Notes: generated from the sequence alone by a model not told the origin. Shown: positions 1-9,089, numbered from the stretch's first letter. The stretch: DNA of 25,220 bases from an uncultured Verrucomicrobiota bacterium (GCA_902591645.1 CACJBM010000027.1:1-25220); one strand, 5' to 3'. Numbers and translations are program-made.

Positions 1-1713
1 ATTTATCCATACAGAGATTGGGTAGTTAAAGCTTTCAATGATAATTTACCTTTTGATCAGTTCATTACCTGGCAACTCGCTGGTGACCTGCTTCCTAGCC
101 CGACCCTTGAGCAAAGAGTGGCTACTGGTTTTGTGCGTATGAATCCAACGACTGCAGAGGGTGGTGCAATACCAAAAGAATTTCAGGCTAAGAACAATTT
201 TGATCGGACCGAAACATTGGGGACTGTGCTTCTTGGTGCGACGATGACATGTGCTCGTTGCCATACTCACAAATATGATCCCATAGAACAGGTCGAATAT
301 TATAAACTTTTCGCTTTCTTTAACAGTACATCGGAAGGCTCAATGGATGGGAACCGGTATGAATATGCTCCCGTACTTAAGGCCCCGGCTAGTGGCCAGG
401 ATTGGGAAGCTTGGGGTATTCTTGAATCTGAGCGTGTGGCGATTCTAGAAGAGGCGAGTAAGCTTAAAGGATCTGTCAAAGGATTAGATCAGAAGGCCTG
501 GGAAGGATCAGATAATAGTGCTCGTTTTGCAATAATTGCAGATCCGAACGGTTCATGGAAAGGACACGCCCTCCAATCACGGGCCATTGATTTAAATAAA
601 AAGACGGGAGAAATACAAAAGAGATTTACTACGACTTTAGTGACTCAAGATTTGAAAAAACCTCGCGAAACAAAAATACTTCAGCGTGGAGAATATAATC
701 TTCCCATAGGTGATTCGCTTGAACCTGGAGTTCCTGCTGTGATGGGATCCTTGCCTAAAGAGGCTCCAAAGAACCGGCTAGGTCTTGCTCAGTGGTTAGT
801 TTCCAGCGATCAGCCACTCGTCTCCAGGGTCCTCATTAATCGTGTATGGCAACGCATTTTTGGTCATGGTCTGGTGCGGACTCCTGAGGACTTTGGTTTG
901 CAGGGGGAGCAACCAACGCATCCGGCCCTACTTGATTGGTTGGCCGTAGAGTTTCAGGAAAGTGGGTGGGACTTGCAGCACATGTTGCGTTTGATGGTCA
1001 ATAGTAGGACCTTTAAGCAGGATTCTAAATGGCGTAAAGAGGTTCAGGACCCAGACAATCGACTCTTTGCGAGGGGTCAGAGCTATCGGTTAGATGCTGA
1101 GGTCATTAGGGACATAGGACTTTGGGCAAGTAATTTACTTGATCCTACTATGGGAGGTGAAGGGGTTAAGCCTTATCAGCCTTCAGGCATGTGGTCAGCG
1201 CTGATGCACCCTGCAAGTAATACTAAGAAATATGTGAGAGATAAGGGTGAGCGTCTTTACCGAAGGAGCATTTATGTGTATTGGAAACGGACTAGCCCGC
1301 ATCCAATGATGACTCTTTTTGATGCTCCTGTGCGAGAGTCAAGTTGTGTAATGCGCTCGCGGAGTAATACGGCCTTGCAGTCACTTGGCCTTCTCAATGA
1401 GACACAAAGGATAGAAATGTCACGCAAGCTTGCAGAGCGTTTGATTGCAAGTTCCAAAGATGATAGTCGCCGACTGGATTTTCTTTTCGGGCTCCTCGCT
1501 TCACGGAAGCCGAATGATGCTGAGAGGAAAGTGTGTGAGGCGTTGCTGAATAAAATGAGGGGCCGATACGAATCATCACAAGAAGATGCGACTGCCCTAA
1601 CATCCCAAGGCGATGCTCCCCGTGATGCAAAGATTCCCCTGACTGATCTTGCTGCCTGGACGCAACTCACAACAATTGTTTTGGCCAGTGATGTGGCCAT
1701 CCTAATGTACTAA
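1..1713 (+). CDS. PSD1-type DUF1549/DUF1553 protein, 5' truncated
   Basis: The reading frame is open from base 1, so this is the C-terminal 570 residues of a larger protein whose start lies left of the window. The first visible residues (YRDWVVKAFNDNLPFDQFI) are the end of a DUF1549 (PSCyt2) domain, which also contains a c-type heme motif CARCH encoded at 250-264. A DUF1553 (PSD1) domain follows from about base 770, with the typical NRLGLAQWL, NRVWQRIFGHG and HPALLDWLA stretches, and continues to the end. The family is abundant in Planctomycetota and Verrucomicrobiota and usually has an N-terminal cytochrome domain, which would lie outside this window. It is normally exported; its biochemical role is not established. 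The DUF1501 gene starts about 20 bases downstream, the usual partner in one operon. The fragment ends in a hydrophobic VAILMY stretch. Family assignment is secure; function is unknown. Confidence 0.93.
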   Translation: MYPYRDWVVKAFNDNLPFDQFITWQLAGDLLPSPTLEQRVATGFVRMNPTTAEGGAIPKEFQAKNNFDRTETLGTVLLGATMTCARCHTHKYDPIEQVEYYKLFAFFNSTSEGSMDGNRYEYAPVLKAPASGQDWEAWGILESERVAILEEASKLKGSVKGLDQKAWEGSDNSARFAIIADPNGSWKGHALQSRAIDLNKKTGEIQKRFTTTLVTQDLKKPRETKILQRGEYNLPIGDSLEPGVPAVMGSLPKEAPKNRLGLAQWLVSSDQPLVSRVLINRVWQRIFGHGLVRTPEDFGLQGEQPTHPALLDWLAVEFQESGWDLQHMLRLMVNSRTFKQDSKWRKEVQDPDNRLFARGQSYRLDAEVIRDIGLWASNLLDPTMGGEGVKPYQPSGMWSALMHPASNTKKYVRDKGERLYRRSIYVYWKRTSPHPMMTLFDAPVRESSCVMRSRSNTALQSLGLLNETQRIEMSRKLAERLIASSKDDSRRLDFLFGLLASRKPNDAERKVCEALLNKMRGRYESSQEDATALTSQGDAPRDAKIPLTDLAAWTQLTTIVLASDVAILMY

Positions 1714-1733
1714 TTATTTAACTATATTGTTTG

Positions 1734-3245
1734 ATGCAAACACCTGATCCACTCCGCGAATTTGATCTTAACTTAACTCGTCGACAACTCTTTGGGCGTT
1801 CGGCTCTTGGCCTAGGTACTGCGGCCATGGCTCAACTTTTCAATGATCAATCTTTCGGGTTGGATAAGACTTCATCGACATCTCATGGAGGCCTTCATCA
1901 TGCGCCCAAGGCCAAACGTGTCATATATCTTTTCATGAGTGGTGGGCCAAGTCATCATGATTTATGGGATTATAAGCCTAAGATGCAGGAGATGTTTGGG
2001 CAGAATCTACCGGACCATATTAGGGACGGTCAACGCATCACTGGAATGACAGCCGGACAAAAGACACACCCTGTTTGCCCAAGTAAATACAAATTCACGA
2101 AACATGAAAATAATGCTGAAGGGTTATGGGTCAGTGAGCTTCTACCTCATACCGCAACAGTGGCCAAAGATCTTTGTGTTGTACACAGTACATATACCGA
2201 GGCCATTAACCATGACCCTGCCATAACCTATATCCAGACAGGGAGTCAGGTGCCTGGGCGACCAAGCCTTGGTTCATGGTTAAGCTATGGTCTAGGGACC
2301 ATGAATGAGAATTTACCAGGGTACGTTGTCATGCATGCGAAGACTAGGTTTGCCGAGCAGAGTCTCTTTGGTCGTTTATGGGGAAGCGGTTTCATGTCTT
2401 CGGAGCATCAAGGGACCTTAATGAGGAGTCAGGGCGATCCTGTCCTCTACTTAAGTAATCCAAAAGGGGTAAGTAGTAAGGATCGCAGAGCTCAGCTTGA
2501 TGCTCTGGCTCTTCTTAACCAGGAACAGTATTCCAAGTTCGCTGACCCTGAGATTTTATCACGAATAAAACAACATGAGATGGCCTACCGGATGCAATCC
2601 TCAGTACCTGAATTGATGGATCTTTCCGAAGAGGATGATAAGACCTTTGACCTTTATGGTGAAGAGGCCCGTGACCCTGGTAGTTTCGCTGCTTGTTGTC
2701 TCAATGCAAGGCGACTGGCGCAGAGAGGTGTTAGAAATATACAGATCTTCCATAGGGGATGGGACGCTCATGGGAACCTTCCGCGCGAACACGAATCTCA
2801 GTGCAAGGACATTGATAGAGGAAGTGCAGCTTTAATTAAAGATTTGAAGCGTTTGGGAATGTTGGATGAGACACTAGTTGTCTGGGGCGGAGAATTTGGA
2901 CGAACTGCCTACTGTCAGGGGGGACTTAATAAGGACAATTATGGTCGAGACCATCATCCTCGTTGCTTCTCAGTTTGGATGGCCGGTGGTGGCATTAAGT
3001 CGGGAATCACTTATGGGAAAACTGATGATTATGGATATAACATTGCCCATCCTGACGGAACGCCGATGCGTCCAAAACCGAGCAAAGAGAAGTGGACTCC
3101 AGGCACAATGCATATCCATGACCTGAATGCTACGATTCTGCATTTACTAGGCATTGACCACCGCAAGCTTACTTATAGGTACCAGGGAAGGGACTTCAGA
3201 CTGACTGATATCCACGGACATGTGATTAAGGATATACTGGCCTAG
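1734..3245 (+). CDS. DUF1501 protein, Tat-exported (copy 1)
   Basis: DUF1501 proteins belong to the alkaline phosphatase/sulfatase-like superfamily and are probably metal-dependent periplasmic hydrolases, although no substrate is established. The N-terminus has a twin-arginine signal (TRRQLFGRSALG, arginines 16-17) followed by a hydrophobic stretch, so Tat export is likely. Family blocks are clear: RVIYLFMSGGPSHHDLWDYKP near residue 65 (quoted in part as FMSGGPSHHDLWDYKP), GEFGRT at 386-391, GRDHH at 404-408 and MHIHD at 459-463, rich in putative metal-binding Asp and His. The ATG at 1734 is preferred over the TTG directly before it. The gene follows the PSD1 gene by about 20 bases. Compared with copy 2 at 4385-5782, it carries an insertion of about 20 residues rich in Pro and Lys before MHIHD. 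Family assignment is secure; function is inferred only at superfamily level. Confidence 0.93.
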   Translation: MQTPDPLREFDLNLTRRQLFGRSALGLGTAAMAQLFNDQSFGLDKTSSTSHGGLHHAPKAKRVIYLFMSGGPSHHDLWDYKPKMQEMFGQNLPDHIRDGQRITGMTAGQKTHPVCPSKYKFTKHENNAEGLWVSELLPHTATVAKDLCVVHSTYTEAINHDPAITYIQTGSQVPGRPSLGSWLSYGLGTMNENLPGYVVMHAKTRFAEQSLFGRLWGSGFMSSEHQGTLMRSQGDPVLYLSNPKGVSSKDRRAQLDALALLNQEQYSKFADPEILSRIKQHEMAYRMQSSVPELMDLSEEDDKTFDLYGEEARDPGSFAACCLNARRLAQRGVRNIQIFHRGWDAHGNLPREHESQCKDIDRGSAALIKDLKRLGMLDETLVVWGGEFGRTAYCQGGLNKDNYGRDHHPRCFSVWMAGGGIKSGITYGKTDDYGYNIAHPDGTPMRPKPSKEKWTPGTMHIHDLNATILHLLGIDHRKLTYRYQGRDFRLTDIHGHVIKDILA

Positions 3246-3256
3246 GGACTCTATTG

Positions 3257-3293
3257 CTAAGTGATGCTAAGTGTAATTTTTATCTAAGTGATG
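3257..3293 (+). repeat. Three CTAAGTG copies at the SGNH gene start
   Basis: CTAAGTG occurs at 3257-3263, 3267-3273 and 3284-3290. The first and third copies extend to CTAAGTGATG, and in the third copy the ATG is the chosen start codon of the SGNH gene. The first ATG (3264) opens a seven-codon frame that ends in TAA at 3285-3287, just before the real start and in the same frame. This may be a small local duplication that copied the start region, or a translated leader. No regulatory role is shown. Confidence 0.35.
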
Positions 3294-4367
3294 AAGATCC
3301 TCATTGCTATATTTCTTCTGGTACCTGCTACTGCTTTTGCTCAAGACGAAGTCAAATGGCATGACGTGACTCAGTGGGGGATAGAAGGGCGGGGGTGGGA
3401 GGATCAGAAAAGGTCCAAGTGGTTTGACCGTTTTCCGACCAAGGCTGAGAAGACTGTGACCAAGTCGGTTTGGGGTTTGAGTCGCCATAGTGCCGGTATG
3501 ATGGTGCGCTTTAAGACTGATGCTAATGCCATTCACGCTAAGTGGAAGGTTACCTCTTCGAGGTTGGGCATGCCTCATATGCCACCTAGTGGCGTGAGTG
3601 GACTGGATTTATATGCGCGCGATGCTCAGGGAAAATGGCGCTGGGCAGCAGCTACTCTTCCAGCTAAGCAGGAAATGCAGGTCACACTTTTGCGGGGGAT
3701 TAAACCGGACTTGCGTGAGTATGCACTGTATCTGCCGCTTTATAATGGAACTGAGTCTTTGGCTGTTGGTGTGCCGGCAGATTCGAATTTTCAGGGACTT
3801 GCGCCTCGCAAGGCAAGGCCACTCATTTTTTATGGAACCTCTATTACTCAGGGCGCTTGCGCGTCGAGGCCCGGAATGACGTATCCGGCGATTCTAGGGA
3901 GGTGGCTTGATATGCCAGTCATCAATATCGGATTTTCTGGCAACGGCAAAATGCATGAGGAGGTAGGAGATCTCATGATTGAAGTGGATGCGGCTGCTTA
4001 CATCATTGATTGTCTGCCTAACATGAACGGAGCGATGGTGACTAAACGCTGTGTTCCTCTGGTGAAACAGTTGCGTGAGGCTCAGGCCGATACCCCGATT
4101 GTGCTTGTGGAAGATAGGCGCTTTCCTAATTCCTGGTTGGTACCGGATAAATCAAAATTCCACGACGATAATCATGCAGCATTACGGAAGGCTTATCAGG
4201 ATCTAAAAACTGCAGGAGTGAAAAATCTATACTATCTCGGCGGCGACGAATTGCTTGGTGATGATGCTGAGGGTACTACCGATGGTTCGCACCCTAATGA
4301 TCTCGGTTTCCTGCGTCAGGCCGAATTATTTGCTCCCCTATTACGCAAGGCATTGGGTTTGGAATAA
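3291..4367 (+). CDS. Secreted SGNH/GDSL hydrolase with GxDLY domain
   Basis: This is a predicted secreted esterase or acylhydrolase of 358 residues. A Sec signal peptide covers residues 1-18 (MKILIAIFLLVPATAFA, then QDE). The N-terminal half contains SGLDLYARD, matching the GxDLY domain that precedes Lipase_GDSL_3 catalytic domains. The catalytic half shows YGTSITQG with nucleophile Ser184, GFSGNG with an oxyanion Gly at 214-219, an Asn in LPNMN (Asn244), and DGSHPND with Asp331 and His334. All four SGNH blocks are therefore present and the enzyme should be active. In related bacteria such enzymes often remove acyl groups from polysaccharides, but the substrate here cannot be read. The ATG at 3291 is preferred to the GTG immediately before it. 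The gene lies 45 bases after the DUF1501 gene in the same direction, so it is probably the last gene of that unit. Confidence 0.9.
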   Translation: MKILIAIFLLVPATAFAQDEVKWHDVTQWGIEGRGWEDQKRSKWFDRFPTKAEKTVTKSVWGLSRHSAGMMVRFKTDANAIHAKWKVTSSRLGMPHMPPSGVSGLDLYARDAQGKWRWAAATLPAKQEMQVTLLRGIKPDLREYALYLPLYNGTESLAVGVPADSNFQGLAPRKARPLIFYGTSITQGACASRPGMTYPAILGRWLDMPVINIGFSGNGKMHEEVGDLMIEVDAAAYIIDCLPNMNGAMVTKRCVPLVKQLREAQADTPIVLVEDRRFPNSWLVPDKSKFHDDNHAALRKAYQDLKTAGVKNLYYLGGDELLGDDAEGTTDGSHPNDLGFLRQAELFAPLLRKALGLE

Positions 4368-4394
4368 TCTATCTTAGACTTTTATTAAGATAGA
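4368..4394. terminator. Candidate bidirectional hairpin between convergent genes
   Basis: TCTATCTTA at 4368-4376 is perfectly complementary to TAAGATAGA at 4386-4394, with a nine-base loop that contains a T run. It starts at the base after the SGNH stop codon and overlaps the stop codon of the convergent DUF1501 gene. The stem is AU-rich (two GC pairs), so it is a weak terminator at best, but its position between two converging units fits a shared transcription end. Confidence 0.4.
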
Positions 4395-5782
4395 ATATCT
4401 TTTGCAACGGTACCGTGAACATCTGTTAGCCTGAAATCTCGGCCCGCGTGGTTGTACGTGAGCTTTTCGTGATCAAGACCTAAAATATGCAGAATCGTGG
4501 CATGCCAATCATGGATATGCATTTTTCCTTCAACGGCTTCATATCCGTATTCATCTGTTGATCCATAACTTAGCCCACCCTTCACTCCTCCACCAGCCAT
4601 CCAGGTCGTGTAACCTTTATTATTGTGGTCTCGCCCGTCTCCACCTTGCCCGTGAGGCGTGCGACCGAACTCGCCTGCCCAGACAATTAAAGTTTCTTTT
4701 AGCATGTCACGGCGTTTGAGATCGGTGAGTAATCCGGCAATGGGTTTATCTATTTCGTTGCAGCGGGCAGAAAGATCATTTGTTAGGTTCCGGTGATGGT
4801 CCCAGTTCCCATGACTGAGTTCCACAAAACGGACCCCGGACTCGGCAAAGCGACGGGCCAGTAGGCACTGCTTTCCGAAAGTATCGTTGCCACCAGACCC
4901 TATACCGTAGAGTTCTAAGGTTTCTTTGGATTCGCCTGTGGTATCCATTAGTTCGGGTAAAGTGTCCTGCATACGGAAGCCAAGCTCCAGAGACTCTATG
5001 ACTCCCTCTACACCTGGTGCATGCTTTTCGCGGCTAAGCTTGGCTTTGTTTAAGCTTTGTACATAGTCTAACTGGATCCGTTGAAGTTCACGATCCAGTT
5101 TAGGATTCGCGATGTTGGGGATTTTAGGTTTTTGTTCTCTGCGAGCGAAGCGGTTATTGCCTCCGGGCCTTCGAGAGTCAGTACCGAAACGCGCACCTTG
5201 ATAGATTGCTGGCAAGAAGCTACTACCGAAATGGTTAGCATTACCATTAGGTGCACCAAGAGCTACGAAACCTGGTAGATCTGCATTATTGGTCCCTAAC
5301 CCATATAGTGTCCAAGCCCCGATCGATGGGCGCACAAACTGGGAACTTCCTGTATGCATCATGGTCTGTGCTTGGGGGTGATTCGGCAGATCAGTATGCA
5401 TGCCATGTAACATGCATAGATCATCAGCGTGCTTTGCGATTTCAGGTGTCAGTTCAGAGATCCATAGACCACTCTTACCATGCTGATTGAATTCCCATGG
5501 TGAACCTAAAAGTTTACCTCCGCGGCCACGGCCGAACTTTCCAGGCTTTCCATTATCTTTGGCGAGTTGCGGCTTATAGTCGAACATATCGACATGCGAA
5601 GGTGCGCCGCGCATTGAGAGGAAAATAACTCTTTTGGCCCTTGGACTGAAGTGCGGTTTTTTTGGTGAGAGCGGCCCATCAGTTTTTGACTCAGCTTGTG
5701 CCTGTTCGTGTGCTAGTGCTGCAAAGGCAAGATATCCGACACCGGAGGAGGCGGATTTTAGAAGATCGCGGCGGGTCAGCAT
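4385..5782 (-). CDS. DUF1501 protein, Tat-exported (copy 2)
   Basis: This 465-residue paralogue of the DUF1501 gene at 1734-3245 belongs to the alkaline phosphatase/sulfatase-like superfamily. It begins MLTRRDLLKSASSG, a twin-arginine motif at residues 4-5 followed by a hydrophobic segment, so Tat export is likely. Family blocks are FLSMRGAPSHVDMFDYKP, GEFGR at 370-374, GRDHNNKG shortly after, and MHIHD at 421-425. The third position of the GRDHH block differs from copy 1 (HN instead of HH), which may reflect a different metal environment. It starts 19 bases after the stop of the PSD1 gene, so the two are almost certainly co-transcribed with the EF-hand gene. Family assignment is secure; substrate and reaction are unknown. 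Confidence 0.93.
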   Translation of the reverse strand: MLTRRDLLKSASSGVGYLAFAALAHEQAQAESKTDGPLSPKKPHFSPRAKRVIFLSMRGAPSHVDMFDYKPQLAKDNGKPGKFGRGRGGKLLGSPWEFNQHGKSGLWISELTPEIAKHADDLCMLHGMHTDLPNHPQAQTMMHTGSSQFVRPSIGAWTLYGLGTNNADLPGFVALGAPNGNANHFGSSFLPAIYQGARFGTDSRRPGGNNRFARREQKPKIPNIANPKLDRELQRIQLDYVQSLNKAKLSREKHAPGVEGVIESLELGFRMQDTLPELMDTTGESKETLELYGIGSGGNDTFGKQCLLARRFAESGVRFVELSHGNWDHHRNLTNDLSARCNEIDKPIAGLLTDLKRRDMLKETLIVWAGEFGRTPHGQGGDGRDHNNKGYTTWMAGGGVKGGLSYGSTDEYGYEAVEGKMHIHDWHATILHILGLDHEKLTYNHAGRDFRLTDVHGTVAKDILS

Positions 5783-5801
5783 GTCAGTTATTAGTTAGTG
5801 C

Positions 5802-8273
5802 TTAGTTGAGATATCTGAATTCAGCGGATATGAGCAAAGATTGACAGAAAGTAATCAGGGCCAGTTTTTCGATATTTTGACGGTTCTTACTGTCGGCACC
5901 GGCTCGAATGATGAAATTGCGTACATAGGCCAGAGCATTATCAATTTCTTTATTTGTCGCAGACCGAGCAAAGGCGATGGCGAAAGCATGAGATACGCGA
6001 TCGCGGTTGGTTTCTGCTCCTTTGTAGATCCGCATTGCCATGGTTTCAGCCTGCTCTAGGACGAAAGCGTTATTCATAAGATAAAGGGCCTGATCCGGGA
6101 CGTTCGTTTCTTCACGCTTTCCGGTCACGATGTTTGGATTTGCAGGATCGAATAAAGCAAGTGATTCAGGTAAATTATCTCGAGCCGAAGGCAGATAAAC
6201 TGAACGATAATTAATGGGGCGATCGCGGTTGGATTGATTCCTTGGAGGGCGGAAACCGCCAACTCTGCTATCGCCTCCCCACGCAATTTCTGAACCGAAG
6301 GGGCGAGTTATATTTAATTTTCCACTAACCACAAGCATAGAGTCACGCAATGCTTCAGCATCAATTTTTTTTGGGCTGTGGCGCCATTGGAGTGAGTTTT
6401 CTGGATCTTTAATGAATGCTGAGCGATTGTAAATTGAACTCATTTGGTAAGTCCGAGAAAGAACAAGTTCACGTATCAGTGATTTGACTGACCATTTTTC
6501 TTCGATGAATTTTACTGCTAGATGGTCAAGTAATTCCGGATGACTCGGAGCTTGGCCGGTGTTGCCGAAATTGTTTTGTGACTTTACGATACTAGTTCCG
6601 AAGAGATGACCCCATACCCGATTAACCATGACACGGGCAGTGAGTGGATTATCCTTTGAGGATAACCATTCGGCTAATTCAAGGCGACCACTTGAATTTT
6701 CTGGTAATTTTACCGGCTCGTCACAGAGTGCCCTTGGGAATCCGAGGTCAACTTTTTGTGCAGGTTTATCGAGTTCACCTCGGATCAGAACTACCGGTTG
6801 GACAAAATTTTCTTTGTCCTGAACGCCCATGGACCGTGTAATTGAGATACCGTTTTCATTAACACTGTTTATGCGTGCCTGCATCTGTGAGATTTGAGTG
6901 CGGAGCCTGATTAATTGTTGCTGGGCATTACTGGATCTTCCGGCTAACCGGTCCTCCCTCGCTTGTCGGTTCAAGTCATTAAAGCGTTGCTCGGAATCTT
7001 CTAGGCGGTTTTTAATAAATGCTATTTCATTAGCGCTTAAAGAATCTATTGATTCTTTATCTGCTATTGGTAGTTCGAGAAGATTAGTTCCTCGACGATT
7101 TTGAACGGCGTTCACTGTTCCGAAATATGTTTTCGTATTTAGGAAAATTCCGGCCAAGGAGTAATAGTCAGTAGTGGGAATAGGGTCAGACTTGTGGTCG
7201 TGGCACCGCGCACACGAAACTGTGAGCCCAAGAATGGATTGAGTAATGGTATCAATCTGTTCATCGGCCAGGTCCAGAGCAAATTGTCGAGGATCCCGTT
7301 CGTTTAGATTTTTAGGGCCGATTGCCAGAAACCCGGTAGCTATAAGATTTTCCTGCCAGTCCTCATCATTTTTTATAGGTAACAGATCTCCTGCTATCTG
7401 TTCTGTAATAAATTTGTCGTATGGTTTGTCATCGTTGAATGAATCGATGACGTAGTCACGGTATCGCCAAGCGTGTGGAAAGCTCATATTAACGTCTTTA
7501 CCAGTTGATTCGGCGTAACGTGCAACGTCTAGCCAGTGTCTTCCCCAGCGCTCTCCGAATCGTTCGCTAGATAGCAGTTTATCAACTTCTAATTGAAAAG
7601 CGTTCTTTGGGTTCTTCTTCCATGCAGTTGCATATTCTTTAACATTTTTTGGTGAGGGTGGGAGGCCTATTAAATCAAAGTATATTCTTCTCAAAAGGGT
7701 CTCAGGTTTTGCATCAATTGCCGGCTCTATTCCCTCCGACTCTAACTTTGCCAGTACAAAGTGATCAGTGTTAGATAAGGGCCATTCCTTATCCTTTATT
7801 GCGGGCAGCGATTGTTTGAGAGGCTTTTTGAATGACCAGAAATTTTTACCCTCTTCAATATTAATTTCGGTTTTGACTATTCCGCTCTCAATGACGCGTG
7901 GGTCAGGAGCACCCATTTCTATCCATTCCTTGAAATCGGCAATCACATTTGCTGGCAATTTTTTCTTTGGTGGCATTTCGTAGTCCTCGTCGGCCCAGGT
8001 GATCGCAGTCCACAACAGACTGGAACTCAAATTTCCAGGAACAATAGCGGGACCGGAATCACCGCCGTGTCGGATCCCTTCTCGGCTATCAATACTCAGA
8101 CCACCTCTGATCTTTTCCTCAGACGAATGACAGCGATAACATTGTTCGACCAGTACTGGTCTGATCTTTGATTCAAAGAATTTAAGTTCTCCATCTTTCA
8201 ATGCAGATTCTGATTTACCCTTTTCAGAGCAAATAGCTATGAAAAGAAAAGAACTTAAAATGATTCGTTTCAT
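5802..8273 (-). CDS. Full-length PSD1 protein: cytochrome c, DUF1549, DUF1553
   Basis: This 823-residue exported protein has the complete three-domain family architecture. Residues 1-22 form a signal peptide. A planctomycete cytochrome c domain (PSCyt1) covers about 30-125, with heme motif CYRCH at 45-49 and a likely axial Met in EMPPKK near 100. DUF1549 spans about 168-380 and holds a second heme-type motif CARCH at 354-358. Residues 410-470 are rich in Glu, Gln and Arg and look like a coiled coil. DUF1553 runs from about 528 to the end, with NRVWGHLFG and HPELLDHLA. A purine-rich GGGAGAGG lies a few bases upstream of the ATG. The protein is predicted to be periplasmic or membrane associated and able to bind heme; its reaction is not known. 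It follows the EF-hand gene by 38 bases and precedes DUF1501 by 19 bases. Confidence 0.94.
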   Translation of the reverse strand: MKRIILSSFLFIAICSEKGKSESALKDGELKFFESKIRPVLVEQCYRCHSSEEKIRGGLSIDSREGIRHGGDSGPAIVPGNLSSSLLWTAITWADEDYEMPPKKKLPANVIADFKEWIEMGAPDPRVIESGIVKTEINIEEGKNFWSFKKPLKQSLPAIKDKEWPLSNTDHFVLAKLESEGIEPAIDAKPETLLRRIYFDLIGLPPSPKNVKEYATAWKKNPKNAFQLEVDKLLSSERFGERWGRHWLDVARYAESTGKDVNMSFPHAWRYRDYVIDSFNDDKPYDKFITEQIAGDLLPIKNDEDWQENLIATGFLAIGPKNLNERDPRQFALDLADEQIDTITQSILGLTVSCARCHDHKSDPIPTTDYYSLAGIFLNTKTYFGTVNAVQNRRGTNLLELPIADKESIDSLSANEIAFIKNRLEDSEQRFNDLNRQAREDRLAGRSSNAQQQLIRLRTQISQMQARINSVNENGISITRSMGVQDKENFVQPVVLIRGELDKPAQKVDLGFPRALCDEPVKLPENSSGRLELAEWLSSKDNPLTARVMVNRVWGHLFGTSIVKSQNNFGNTGQAPSHPELLDHLAVKFIEEKWSVKSLIRELVLSRTYQMSSIYNRSAFIKDPENSLQWRHSPKKIDAEALRDSMLVVSGKLNITRPFGSEIAWGGDSRVGGFRPPRNQSNRDRPINYRSVYLPSARDNLPESLALFDPANPNIVTGKREETNVPDQALYLMNNAFVLEQAETMAMRIYKGAETNRDRVSHAFAIAFARSATNKEIDNALAYVRNFIIRAGADSKNRQNIEKLALITFCQSLLISAEFRYLN

Positions 8274-8311
8274 GGGACCTCTCCCAGTTATCGTAAAATA
8301 GACTTACTACC

Positions 8312-8959
8312 TTATTCTTTTTCCACGGGGGGACGTCTTGGTCTGTCAGTGCGTCCCTGTCCAGCGTTCGGATCGGGGCGATCAGGTCTATTTGGATTGG
8401 ACCGGTTCGGTTGTCTGTCCTGTCCCTGTTGGAATCGTCTTCTGAATGCTTCAAACATTGCAGCCTGCTCCTCCTTATCGAGGAATCCGTCACTGTTCGT
8501 GTCGACCTCGTCAAACCGCTCCTGGAGTCGATCAGGTGCCTCTTCCTTACTGATTTTTCCATCTTCATCCTTATCAAAAGTTTCGAGTGAAGGGCGTCTA
8601 GATGGGCGGTTCTGGTTTGGGTTTTGCTGGTCTGGGCGTCTCTGGTTAGAGTTTTCAGGTCGGCGTGGCAGAGATCTTATTTCGCTCTGGCTTACGTCTC
8701 CATCCTTGTTCTGGTCCATTCGACGCAAAATGACTACTGCCATGTCGATCTCATCTTGTTGTAATTTCCCGTCACGGTTCCGGTCAAGCACTTGGAATAA
8801 TGAGCTTTCTTGGGACTGGCCAGGAGATTCTGAGCGTGGAGGCCTTGGCTCGGGTCCTCTGCGTGGTCTTTCTCTTTCTTCTTGAGCGAATGATGTACCG
8901 CTTAGACTGATTGCTAGTCCGGCGATGGCAATGAAGGTTTTGGAACATTTGGTTTTCAT
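8312..8959 (-). CDS. Secreted EF-hand calcium-binding protein, four loops
   Basis: This 215-residue protein has a Sec signal peptide (residues 1-26, ending GTSFAQ) and four canonical EF-hand loops: DRNRDGKLQQDE at 59-70, DQNKDGDVSQSE at 82-93, DKDEDGKISKEE at 129-140 and DTNSDGFLDKEE at 153-164. Each loop keeps Asp at 1, 3 or 5, Gly at 6 and Glu at 12, so all four should bind calcium. The loops form two pairs separated by a Pro, Arg, Asn and Gln-rich linker (about 97-124), and similar low-complexity sequence fills 27-50 and 180-215. Secreted EF-hand proteins of this kind often neighbour PSD1/DUF1501 operons in Planctomycetota and Verrucomicrobiota. It is the first gene of the leftward unit. 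Its role could be calcium-dependent adhesion or structural support of the partner proteins; this is inference. Confidence 0.9.
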   Translation of the reverse strand: MKTKCSKTFIAIAGLAISLSGTSFAQEERERPRRGPEPRPPRSESPGQSQESSLFQVLDRNRDGKLQQDEIDMAVVILRRMDQNKDGDVSQSEIRSLPRRPENSNQRRPDQQNPNQNRPSRRPSLETFDKDEDGKISKEEAPDRLQERFDEVDTNSDGFLDKEEQAAMFEAFRRRFQQGQDRQPNRSNPNRPDRPDPNAGQGRTDRPRRPPVEKE

Positions 8960-9089
8960 AATGATAGCGGCTGAAATTATAAGTTTGCTTTGATATAAAG
9001 TAATTCTTTCTAGATTACCTCAGCATGATGTTTTGACTGAAAATTTTCACTAAAAATTCAATGGAAATCGATGTTTCTTATTAATTATT

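Noticed and set aside
1272..1700. Antisense frame over the end of the left PSD1 gene
   Set aside because: The opposite strand carries clear DUF1553 coding sequence; the antisense product has no recognisable feature.
8349..8885. Long open frame antisense to the EF-hand gene
   Set aside because: It is Ser, Arg and Gly-rich low complexity caused by the Pro, Arg and Asp-rich coding strand, with no export signal or recognisable domain.
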